Below are positions 1-5,725 of a stretch of DNA of 5,725 nucleotides, in pieces. Source of the DNA: Desulfobacterales bacterium (GTDB taxonomy: Bacteria > Desulfobacterota > Desulfobacteria > Desulfobacterales > QNYZ01); the NCBI GenBank assembly GCA_029938515.1, contig JAOZUU010000198.1, forward strand, positions 1-5,725. The letters run 5' to 3'. Made by a program: the position numbers and the translations under genes. A model generated the notes under the pieces. It made no database searches. It worked only from the letters and a program-made list of their open reading frames with translations, and was not told the origin of the DNA. How positions within the stretch are numbered: position 1 is the stretch's first letter; each line of letters begins with the position of its first letter.

Positions 1-605
1 TGGTGGCCCCGGTCGGCCAGTCGCCGATGGGATAAAACCACGGCCACGGCCCCCGAACCGCCGGTCAGGGTGGCCAGGGATTTTTTAAATACCGTCATGT
101 CCCGGGTTTTTAACAAACGGTCAATGGTTTGTTCCACGATCTGACGGGCGGATTCGCAGGAAACCACCATGCCTGCGCGTACCTGTCCGAGTTCGATTGC
201 ATTGGCCAACTGGATCATGCCGTTTAACACCCCCAGGCAGGCGTTGGACACGTCGTAGATTTCAGTTTGCGGCCCGATGCCGAGCCCGTCGGCCACTGCA
301 CAGGCCGTGGCCGGTTCCAGGTGATCCCGGCAGACACCGCCGTAGATCAACATCCCGATATCTTGCGGCTTGACGCTCGAAGCTGCCAGGGCTTTGCGAC
401 CGGCCATGATTGCACCGGTGCTCATGCGGAACCCCCGATCCCAGAAGCGGCGTTCCCTGATACCCGTGATGGCTTCCAGCTGCCCTTTGTTGAGCCGCAG
501 CGCCTGATATACCGGCTCCAGACGTTTTTCCAGATCGTCCGATGTGATCACGTTGGGGGGCAGTTCATATCCGAGCGCATCGATAAATACGTTTTCATAT
601 TTCAT
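1..605 (-). CDS. oleA: OleA-like 3-oxoacyl-ACP synthase III family enzyme, N-terminal part (runs off left edge)
   Basis: Thiolase-fold condensing enzyme; 201 N-terminal codons of a family usually about 340-350 residues long. I translated it from the ATG at 605 with no internal stop. The nucleophile is very probably Cys123 in DVSNACLGVLNGM (codon 237-239). Glu97, in RDHLEPATA, sits where OleA proteins carry the glutamate thought to deprotonate the second acyl chain. The TGIRERRFWD segment (residues 47-56) and the ELGQVRAGMVVSCE segment after the cysteine also look like OleA rather than FabH, whose cysteine lies in an AACAG context. OleA joins two acyl-CoAs by non-decarboxylative Claisen condensation to a beta-keto acid, in the cytosol. 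The start is supported by an AGGA 8 bases upstream and by the ATGA overlap with the PfaC-like gene. The C-terminal catalytic His and Asn lie outside the window. Alternatives are a FabH-type priming enzyme or an acyl-transferring KSIII. Family assignment is confident; the OleA subtype is moderately so, and rests on remembered family sequence. Confidence 0.8.
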   Translation of the reverse strand, partial: MKYENVFIDALGYELPPNVITSDDLEKRLEPVYQALRLNKGQLEAITGIRERRFWDRGFRMSTGAIMAGRKALAASSVKPQDIGMLIYGGVCRDHLEPATACAVADGLGIGPQTEIYDVSNACLGVLNGMIQLANAIELGQVRAGMVVSCESARQIVEQTIDRLLKTRDMTVFKKSLATLTGGSGAVAVVLSHRRLADRGH

Positions 606-3600
606 GGCTGTGATCCTGATGATTGCGGTATCAGTCGGATACCGAATTGTTTCATTTCGTAAATATAGCGGCCGTCGACGCTTAAAAATCCGTCGGCGGT
701 AATGGATAAAACAGGATCGTTTTCAATCCGTGTGATAACCGCCTCCACGGTGACCATCTGGTTCGACGGCAAAATCTGGCCCCGGTAAATCCACTGGTGT
801 TGAAGGGGTTGGGACAGAGAGAAATAATGGCCCTTAATTTTGTCTTTCCAGGTAGTTATAGTATAAAACTTCAAGATTTGAATGAACGATTCCAGTCCCA
901 ATGACCCGGGGCACACCGGGTCCTGGTAAAAATGGGCTTTGAAAAACCAATCATCGGGATCAACGAATTTAACGGCACGGATATACCCCAATCCGTGGGG
1001 GCCGCCATCGGGAATGAAAACGTCGACCCTGTCGATCATTCGAAGGGCCGAAGCTGGCATTTGTAATCCGGAAATATCCGGGCGACAGCCGGGATCAATA
1101 TCCGGGCGACAGCAGGGATCGGTTTCCATCGGCAACAGGGGCGGGATATCGGAAAATCGATGGGGTTCGGAAAAAACGGAATCGGCCGGGTCAGGTTGAA
1201 ATATCCGCTGGGCGGCATCCTGAATCCCCTCCTGTCGGGCCAGGGCGGTATCGGTAAAAAAACCGAAATAGGTGTCCCCCCGGTAAACCACATCCGCATC
1301 CCGGCGGATCTCAAAATCGAACGTTTCGATGATCATGTCCGCCGCTTTGGATATTTGTGTCAGGCGCACACGGGTGCCCAGACAATGATGGCCTACCAGG
1401 AGATCCTGGGCGATGATGCCCCGGCCACCGAGATTTCTGAATCGCAGATCGTGATCGCTTGACAACGCTGACCCCATGTAAGCAGCCAGCCAGCCACAAG
1501 GTTGCAGGGCAATTTCCAGATAAACCGCGTATGGCATCATGCCTGATCGGTCGGCTTCAAAATACCAATTCTCGGGTGAGGTGTGGAATTGAGCCTCGAC
1601 CCAGCCATCCGGTTTTAAGATCCATGGCTCCGGGTCGCACCGGGTGATGTTTTCAACGAATAAATAGGGCGGTGCGGGCAGGCGGGCGATGAATCGATCG
1701 GTGTCAAACGGTTTGTATTGTTCGCCAAACGCTCGGGACGGTTTTCCCCGGGTAAAAGTAAGGAGTTTGTCATGATCAAAGACGATTTGCCGACCTTTTT
1801 CGGTTACGGGTGGACTATTTTTACCGGGCGTACGAGTTGCCCAGAATGCCTGAAGATCGGACAAGGTGACACCGGTCATTTTCATGGATATATTTTCAAA
1901 CCGGACGATCCGGCGATCATCGGCAAAGATATGGGCATCACCGATAACAAACGGTTCCGGATGGTAACCTACCTTGGTGATCTCCACTTCATAAACAACT
2001 TGACGCGTTGCGGGCGTAACCGGGCCGCGGCATTTCAGTTTACTCTGAACACCGAGAACCGGTTCGTAGCGAGCATTCGGCTGATCACAAATCCAGCCCA
2101 TACGCTGGAGAAAAACCCGCAATGTATGCGCACAGCATTCGTACATCAGTGTGCCGGGCATCACCATGTCATCCACAAAATGACAGGTCAAAAACCAGTC
2201 ATCCGGGTGAATGTCCGCCTCAGCTCGAATTAGCCCCATCCGGTAGCGGCCCCCTTCAGGATCCAGGTGTTGTACCCGGTGAATCAGCCGCATGGGACCA
2301 CCGGGCAGCGTCAGGTGGTCGGGGATATTGACTCCGCGAAATGATTCGCCGAAACAGGCGGCAGGATTTCCCTGCCGGAGGGATTCCAGATTTTGGTCGG
2401 AATAGGTTTCAACACCCGCCGGAACCAGGGGTTCCCATTGGCCTCGGTCCTGATCAGAGACGGGGGGCGCCGCGTCCGAGGTCTGAATAATACCACCGGA
2501 ATCTTCCACCTCTTCCAGGGTGAAAAACCCGGCACAACCGTCGATCATGGTAATCAGAGGCCGGCCATTGATTGATCCGTCAAAATGGAAGAAAAAAAGA
2601 TAGGTGTCACCCTGACGGACAAATTTTTTAATCCTGATATCGTAACGGATCACCTCGCCGGGACGGGGCAATTCCCGGTGGAATTGCACCGTGGCGTCAA
2701 GCAGGCGATAGGTTCTTTTACCCTTAACTTTCAAATCGATGCCGAGATAAGCACTTAAGAACAAATCCGCCTGACCGGCTTCCACTGTGATGCACACCGG
2801 TACCCGGCCGCCATCCAGATACCAGGCATCGGCCTGCACATCGTGTTCGGTCACAATCCGCCCTGAACCCAGGCCCCCTTTTTGGCCGGTGATCGTGATG
2901 ATCCGGTCTACCAGCATCAACGGTTCATCGGGTAATCGGACCCGGGCCGGATAGGAATCAACTTCCGCAAAGGCCGGTCCGAGTACTTTAGCGACGGAGC
3001 CGGTGGCGAATTCCATGCACATCTCGCGGGAAAATGCCGGTGGGCCGGCCTGTCCCGCCGCTGTCAGGCAGGATTTGGCGAGCTTATGGCACGGTTCTTC
3101 CATAGACGCGGGGTTTTTGTATGCCTCTGGATATCGGTCTATTATTTCATTTTGTAAAGCCAGGGTTTTGCCAAAAACCCGAGTCAGGTCGGCAGAGAAT
3201 TCGAGAAAACGCTGATGTGCTTTTTCAGTGGAAACGGTGTTTTGGGTCACTTGGCGAATAATGGTGATCTCAGGTGGAATATCGGCCAAGCCCGGATCAG
3301 TGATTGGAAGCACATTTTTACCCGGTTTTGAAGAAACCGATGATTTTACCGGAGGTAGCGGTGGTGACTTTGGCAACCCGCCCATAGTGATAATTATCGG
3401 GTCGGATGCCTCGTCTGTGTCGTTGGCTGTCTGATCGATTGGCGGGCTGGTGGGGTAAGGCATGGATGAAGGACAATCTCGCCGGCTGACTGGTGGGATT
3501 TTACTTGATTCGGAATGGCCTTCCAGTACCACGCAGGCACAGTCACCATCCGGTGTTATCGTTGTCACACCGGCGCGGCGCGGGTGTGTTCGGGACGGTG

Positions 3601-5725
3601 AATGCCAGGGGATCTTTTGGGGGAGTAGATCAAACGAATGATTTGTCCGTATGTCCGCGTCGATATCCAAGGGTGCGGGCCAGGGGGGTAATTGTCGCCG
3701 ATAAACGCATGAGGCCGTCTTTATCAGGGAAGCCATGGCGGCACCGGCGCCGGTATGACCGATAATCGGTTTGGTAGAACCAAGAATTGTCGGTGAACCG
3801 GTAGGGTCGGATGAAAACAGGTCCATCAGGGCCCTTTTTTCGATGCCATCTTCGTACTGATCCCCACTTCCATGAACTTCCAGAAATCCCATGTCGGATG
3901 AACGCCAGTGAGCCTCCTTTAAAGCCGTTTTTACGGCTCGGCCATAAGCGGATTTCATGGAAGAGGCATCTTTCATTTTTCCTTTTGATGTTCCCAAACC
4001 GTGAATGACGGCGTAAATCCGGTCTCCATGGTCAAGGGCGTCTTCAAGTCGCTTGACGATCACCGCACCGGCCCCTTCACCGGGAAGCGTGCCATCGGAA
4101 AGAGGATGGAATGGTTGAACGGTTCCGGAACGGGAAAAATTCAACACTTCAGCGGTTATCACGATACTTCGAACATCACCGAATAAATCCACCGCACCGA
4201 TCAACATGGCATCTGTCTCATGGTTCTGAATGGACCGGATGCCGAGTTCAAGCGCGCGTAAACCGGATGCCGGCCCGTCCGATACCACGAAACTCGGGCC
4301 ACCCAGACGAAATTCCCGGGCCAACCGGCTGGCCACCATGCTTCCCAGGGCGCCCAGGGTTCTTCCATGGGTTAATGGGGGGCCCAGACTTCGGGCCAGT
4401 TCCTTTCGCCAGCGGTCAAGGTCGGATTCACTTAAGCCTATATCGTATTTTCGATTCCATTTCCGGACCCGGTTGAATAGATCCCAGCGAAGATGAAAAT
4501 TTGTGGCTTCGAAATCGAAGTCAATGCCGATAATCGCACCCATGCGGGGCTTGTTCTGACTTATTGAAAGGCCGGCGTCATGGGCGGCCCGTGATGCTGT
4601 TTTCAACATCAAAAGATGCTGAGGAAGAATATCCGGAATTTCAACCGGTAGAATACGGAATTCACCGGGCGTGATTCGGATTCGATCCAGGTAGGCACCC
4701 GGCATGGAACGGCCGCCTAATACATCCTGGGCAATGAGATCACACCCTTTCCACCGAGGCGCAGGGCGTGTAGCGATAATGGATTTCCCGTCGAAAACAG
4801 CCCGTTCGAATGAACCCAGAGAATCAAGGCTGCCAAAGGCGGCATCCATACCGACGATGGCGATCTGTCCGCCAGCTTGCCGATCAGCCGGTCGGCAAGC
4901 CTTCATGGTTATACGGCCACGTTGCGAACTGGTCGACTGGCCGACTGACCGATTGATCGGCTGATCCTCAATAAACTCCTCAATCAACAGGTGGGCATTG
5001 ATGCCACCGAAACCGAAGGCGTTTATGGCCGCCCGGCGGGGGATTTTTTCGCTTCTTCTTTCCCACGGTTCGGCCCCGGTTTGTATTTTGAACGGCCCTT
5101 CGAACAGCGGACTGTCGGCAGGGGGACTTTGAAAATTGATGGAGGGGGGCAAGATACGGTTTTTAAACCCGAGCAGAATTTTAATCAATCCGGCCGATGC
5201 CGCGGCCGTCAATAGATGCCCGATCATGGATTTGACCGAACCGATGGCGCACTGGCCCGCACTCCAGCCATCTTTACCCCATAACTGATTCAGGCTGGTT
5301 AATTCCGTGGTGTCTCCCAGCGTAGTGCCCGCACCATGGCATTCGATTATATCCACGTCCCGGACAGACCAGCCGGAGTTCGCGTAAGCTTTTTTCATGG
5401 CACGAACCTGGCCTTCGCTGTCAGGCGCCAGCAAATTTCCAAAAAGATCGTTGGACAACCCAATGCCCCGGATAACGCCATGGATGGTATCGCCGACTGA
5501 TACGGCATCGGCAAGCCGTTTCAGTACCACGGTACCGGCCCCTTCACCCACTACCAGGCCATCGGCGGATTCATCGAATGGGGCGCAGTATCCCGACGGG
5601 GACAGCGCACGCAACTGGCTGAAACCCACCTGGGTATAAAGGCAGTCGGGCCGGGATGCGCCCCCGGCCAGCATGGCATCGGCGCGATGCGCGTTCAGTT
5701 CGTCACAGGCCAGTTTGATGGCGTA
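602..5725 (-). CDS. pfaC: PfaC-type PUFA/secondary-lipid synthase subunit, KS-CLF-DH'-DH-DH'-DH, N-terminus missing
   Basis: Multidomain subunit of an iterative, oxygen-independent polyunsaturated fatty acid synthase. It condenses acyl-ACP with malonyl-ACP and dehydrates/isomerises 3-hydroxyacyl-ACP; the ACPs, acyltransferase, ketoreductase and enoyl reductase belong to partner subunits. Visible are 1707 codons and a TGA stop at 604-602, in one uninterrupted frame. Domains by residue: KS up to 251, linker 252-285, chain-length factor 286-737, linker 738-897, then FabA-like hot-dogs at about 898-1073, 1124-1298, 1313-1492 and 1554-1702. There is no ACP (DSL) or acyltransferase (GHSxG) motif, which argues against PfaA, PfaB and HglC-like proteins. 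The frame is open to the right edge, so the Met codon at 5674 is internal (residue 18). The KS active-site cysteine should lie about five codons beyond the edge. Full length is probably near 1900-2000 residues, normal for PfaC. The end overlaps the oleA-like start by ATGA. Assignment to PfaC is strong; the exact lipid product is unknown. Confidence 0.93.
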   Translation of the reverse strand, partial: YAIKLACDELNAHRADAMLAGGASRPDCLYTQVGFSQLRALSPSGYCAPFDESADGLVVGEGAGTVVLKRLADAVSVGDTIHGVIRGIGLSNDLFGNLLAPDSEGQVRAMKKAYANSGWSVRDVDIIECHGAGTTLGDTTELTSLNQLWGKDGWSAGQCAIGSVKSMIGHLLTAAASAGLIKILLGFKNRILPPSINFQSPPADSPLFEGPFKIQTGAEPWERRSEKIPRRAAINAFGFGGINAHLLIEEFIEDQPINRSVGQSTSSQRGRITMKACRPADRQAGGQIAIVGMDAAFGSLDSLGSFERAVFDGKSIIATRPAPRWKGCDLIAQDVLGGRSMPGAYLDRIRITPGEFRILPVEIPDILPQHLLMLKTASRAAHDAGLSISQNKPRMGAIIGIDFDFEATNFHLRWDLFNRVRKWNRKYDIGLSESDLDRWRKELARSLGPPLTHGRTLGALGSMVASRLAREFRLGGPSFVVSDGPASGLRALELGIRSIQNHETDAMLIGAVDLFGDVRSIVITAEVLNFSRSGTVQPFHPLSDGTLPGEGAGAVIVKRLEDALDHGDRIYAVIHGLGTSKGKMKDASSMKSAYGRAVKTALKEAHWRSSDMGFLEVHGSGDQYEDGIEKRALMDLFSSDPTGSPTILGSTKPIIGHTGAGAAMASLIKTASCVYRRQLPPWPAPLDIDADIRTNHSFDLLPQKIPWHSPSRTHPRRAGVTTITPDGDCACVVLEGHSESSKIPPVSRRDCPSSMPYPTSPPIDQTANDTDEASDPIIITMGGLPKSPPLPPVKSSVSSKPGKNVLPITDPGLADIPPEITIIRQVTQNTVSTEKAHQRFLEFSADLTRVFGKTLALQNEIIDRYPEAYKNPASMEEPCHKLAKSCLTAAGQAGPPAFSREMCMEFATGSVAKVLGPAFAEVDSYPARVRLPDEPLMLVDRIITITGQKGGLGSGRIVTEHDVQADAWYLDGGRVPVCITVEAGQADLFLSAYLGIDLKVKGKRTYRLLDATVQFHRELPRPGEVIRYDIRIKKFVRQGDTYLFFFHFDGSINGRPLITMIDGCAGFFTLEEVEDSGGIIQTSDAAPPVSDQDRGQWEPLVPAGVETYSDQNLESLRQGNPAACFGESFRGVNIPDHLTLPGGPMRLIHRVQHLDPEGGRYRMGLIRAEADIHPDDWFLTCHFVDDMVMPGTLMYECCAHTLRVFLQRMGWICDQPNARYEPVLGVQSKLKCRGPVTPATRQVVYEVEITKVGYHPEPFVIGDAHIFADDRRIVRFENISMKMTGVTLSDLQAFWATRTPGKNSPPVTEKGRQIVFDHDKLLTFTRGKPSRAFGEQYKPFDTDRFIARLPAPPYLFVENITRCDPEPWILKPDGWVEAQFHTSPENWYFEADRSGMMPYAVYLEIALQPCGWLAAYMGSALSSDHDLRFRNLGGRGIIAQDLLVGHHCLGTRVRLTQISKAADMIIETFDFEIRRDADVVYRGDTYFGFFTDTALARQEGIQDAAQRIFQPDPADSVFSEPHRFSDIPPLLPMETDPCCRPDIDPGCRPDISGLQMPASALRMIDRVDVFIPDGGPHGLGYIRAVKFVDPDDWFFKAHFYQDPVCPGSLGLESFIQILKFYTITTWKDKIKGHYFSLSQPLQHQWIYRGQILPSNQMVTVEAVITRIENDPVLSITADGFLSVDGRYIYEMKQFGIRLIPQSSGSQP
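614..618 (-). promoter_or_regulatory. Ribosome binding site of the oleA-like gene, inside the pfaC-like coding end
   Basis: The minus strand reads CAGGA here, giving a Shine-Dalgarno core AGGA with 8 bases to the ATG at 605-603. It lies in the last codons of the pfaC-like gene. The stop TGA (604-602) overlaps the ATG as ATGA, so ribosomes ending on the upstream gene can re-initiate. No promoter or terminator separates the two genes. Confidence 0.65.
620..1789 (-). other. Second FabA-like double hot-dog: degenerate DH2' plus catalytic DH2
   Basis: DH2' spans residues about 1313-1492. NWYFEADRSGMMP places Asp1392 at the catalytic-His position, so it is predicted inactive. LEIALQPCGWLAAYMGSAL and RFRNLGG are hallmark PfaC segments. 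After a linker containing a 24-bp tandem duplication, DH2 (about 1554-1702) has DDWFFKAHFYQDPVCPG with His1598 (codon 932-934) and GLESFIQ with Glu1612. The usual PVMPG loop reads PVCPG here. The protein ends 15-20 residues later than the last hot-dog strand expected, in a short tail SSGSQP. In PUFA synthases one FabA-type pair is associated with dehydration/isomerisation that leaves cis double bonds; which pair does this here cannot be told from the sequence. Confidence 0.87.
1073..1120 (-). repeat. In-frame 24-bp tandem duplication in the DH2'-DH2 linker
   Basis: Two adjacent 24-bp copies (1073-1096 and 1097-1120) differ only at one base (c1090 versus a1114). They start exactly on codon boundaries and encode DPCCRPDI followed by DPGCRPDI (residues 1536-1551). 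The near identity points to a recent slippage or duplication event tolerated in a flexible linker. Confidence 0.9.
1832..3034 (-). other. First FabA-like double hot-dog: degenerate DH1' plus catalytic DH1
   Basis: DH1' spans residues about 898-1073. WYLDGGRVPV aligns with FabA WFFDCHFIGD and has Gly973 where the catalytic His should be, although Glu982 remains in TVEAGQADLFL; it is predicted to be non-catalytic and structural. DH1 spans about 1124-1298 and holds DDWFLTCHFVDDMVMPG with His1182 (codon 2180-2182). It is followed by TLMYECC with Glu1196 at the position that is Asp in E. coli FabA and Glu in FabZ. Downstream KCRGPVTPATRQ is also PfaC-like. The pair is predicted to dehydrate 3-hydroxyacyl-ACP. 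Confidence 0.87.
3035..3514 (-). other. Interdomain linker: Pro/Ser-rich then helical, between CLF and the dehydratase half
   Basis: Residues 738-897. The first part (about 738-820) is rich in Pro, Ser, Lys and Asp, with runs such as KSPPLPPVKSSVSSKPGK, and looks disordered. The second part, about residues 830-862, is a predicted amphipathic helix (TEKAHQRFLEFSADLTRVF and onward to LALQNEII). It resembles the helical segment that I recall preceding the dehydratases in PfaC-like and related lipid synthases. It contains no serine-centred ACP motif. It probably acts as a hinge between the condensing and dehydrating halves. Confidence 0.7.
3515..4870 (-). other. Chain-length-factor (CLF) domain: KS fold with Cys replaced by Pro
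   Basis: Second KS-fold domain, residues 286-737, starting at GQIAIVGMDAAFGS. The segment around residues 357-386 (FRILPVEIPDILPQHLLML) is the typical KS N-terminal helix region. At the nucleophile position the sequence reads FVVSDGPASGLRALELG, which aligns with DTACASSL and puts Pro485 (codon 4271-4273) in place of the cysteine, so it cannot carry an acyl chain. His618 (HGSGD), Lys652 and His657 (GSTKPIIGH) are kept. The terminal NAH motif of active KS domains is degenerate (DGDCACVVLEG). In the family this domain pairs with the preceding KS and is thought to help set chain length. Confidence 0.9.
4875..4900. repeat. 9-bp perfect inverted repeat (hairpin potential) in the KS-CLF linker
   Basis: Arms gcttgccga (4875-4883) and tcggcaagc (4892-4900) are exact reverse complements with an 8-base loop. 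It lies in coding sequence for CRPADRQAGG, directly before the first strand of the CLF domain. No T-run follows on either strand, so it is not a terminator. A functional role is unproven. Confidence 0.55.
4927..4966. repeat. Imperfect 8-bp tandem repeat, five units, in the KS-CLF linker
   Basis: Plus-strand units in order are aactggtc, gactggcc, gactgacc, gattgatc and ggctgatc. Neighbouring units differ by one or two bases. The period is not a multiple of three, so the encoded linker (about residues 254-266, DQPINRSVGQSTS) does not look repetitive. Gain or loss of one unit would shift the reading frame. Confidence 0.6.
4973..5725 (-). other. Ketosynthase domain (C-terminal two thirds) of the PfaC-like protein
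   Basis: Catalytic beta-ketoacyl synthase domain, residues 1-251. It opens with YAIKLACDEL, the stretch that normally follows the CASSL active-site motif, so the nucleophilic cysteine is just outside the window (inferred). CAPFDESADG and VVGEGAGTVVLKRL are standard KS core segments. The first catalytic histidine is His130 in ECHGAGT (codon 5336-5338; HGAGT replaces the usual HGTGT). The conserved lysine and second histidine are Lys165 and His170 in GSVKSMIGH. The domain closes with NAFGFGGINAHLLIEE (residues 235-250). All catalytic residues that can be seen are intact, so the domain is predicted to be active. Confidence 0.92.

Noticed and set aside
78..92. Possible slippery site for programmed frameshifting (A-run after TTT on the minus strand)
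   Set aside because: The run reads TTT AAA AAA TCC in frame, which does not give an X-XXY-YYZ heptamer in the right phase, and the KSIII frame continues normally.
267..662. Plus-strand open frame of 131 codons across the gene junction
   Set aside because: It is antisense to the OleA-like gene, whose frame has clear family motifs throughout; no ribosome site or family match was seen.
1718..2233. Plus-strand open frame of 171 codons
   Set aside because: It lies entirely opposite the DH1/DH2' coding region, matches no family I recognise, and is a by-product of codon bias in the minus-strand gene.
4875..4900. Rho-independent terminator
   Set aside because: No T-run follows the stem on either strand, and it sits in the middle of an intact coding frame.
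5672..5674. ATG as start of the PfaC-like gene
   Set aside because: The same frame stays open for 17 more codons to the window edge and those codons encode KS core sequence (YAIKLACDEL), so this Met is internal.
602..5725. Identity as PfaA or as a heterocyst-glycolipid-type KS-CLF-AT protein
   Set aside because: No ACP repeats with DSL motifs, no ketoreductase and no GHSxG acyltransferase motif are present; four FabA-like hot-dogs follow the CLF instead.

Overview
The window is almost wholly coding, all on the minus strand, and holds two partial genes of one apparent operon. Read in the direction of transcription (right to left), it begins inside a very large multidomain lipid synthase subunit. 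This gene enters already open at the right edge and stops at 602. It is followed by the first 201 codons of a thiolase-fold condensing enzyme, which runs off the left edge. The two genes overlap by 4 bases (ATGA), which implies co-transcription and probably translational coupling.

The large protein (1707 residues visible) has the order KS - chain-length-factor-like KS - Pro/Ser-rich and helical linker - four FabA-like hot-dog domains. The hot-dogs alternate degenerate and catalytic (DH1'-DH1-DH2'-DH2). This is the layout of PfaC, the subunit of anaerobic polyketide-synthase-type polyunsaturated fatty acid (PUFA, 'secondary lipid') synthases. No acyl-carrier, acyltransferase, ketoreductase or enoyl-reductase domain is visible, so these must lie elsewhere; PfaA- and PfaB-type genes would be expected to the right. 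The downstream gene resembles OleA more than housekeeping FabH. OleA condenses two fatty acyl-CoAs head to head in long-chain olefin/ketone synthesis. Together the pair suggests a locus where PUFA-type acyl chains are made and then joined or otherwise processed by an OleA-like enzyme. This is inference, because the other pfa and ole genes are outside the window.

The organism cannot be fixed from this sequence. Moderately GC-rich codon use and the PfaC/OleA pairing would fit a deltaproteobacterium (Desulfobacterota, for example a Desulfobacteraceae-like anaerobe), at low confidence.

No intergenic region, RNA gene, mobile element, CRISPR array or terminator was seen. Structure beyond the domains is confined to interdomain linkers of the PfaC-like gene: a 24-bp in-frame tandem duplication before the last domain, a five-unit imperfect 8-bp tandem repeat, and a 9-bp inverted repeat, the last two both between KS and CLF. 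Residue numbers for the PfaC-like protein count from the first complete codon at the right edge (Tyr1, 5725-5723), not from the true N-terminus.
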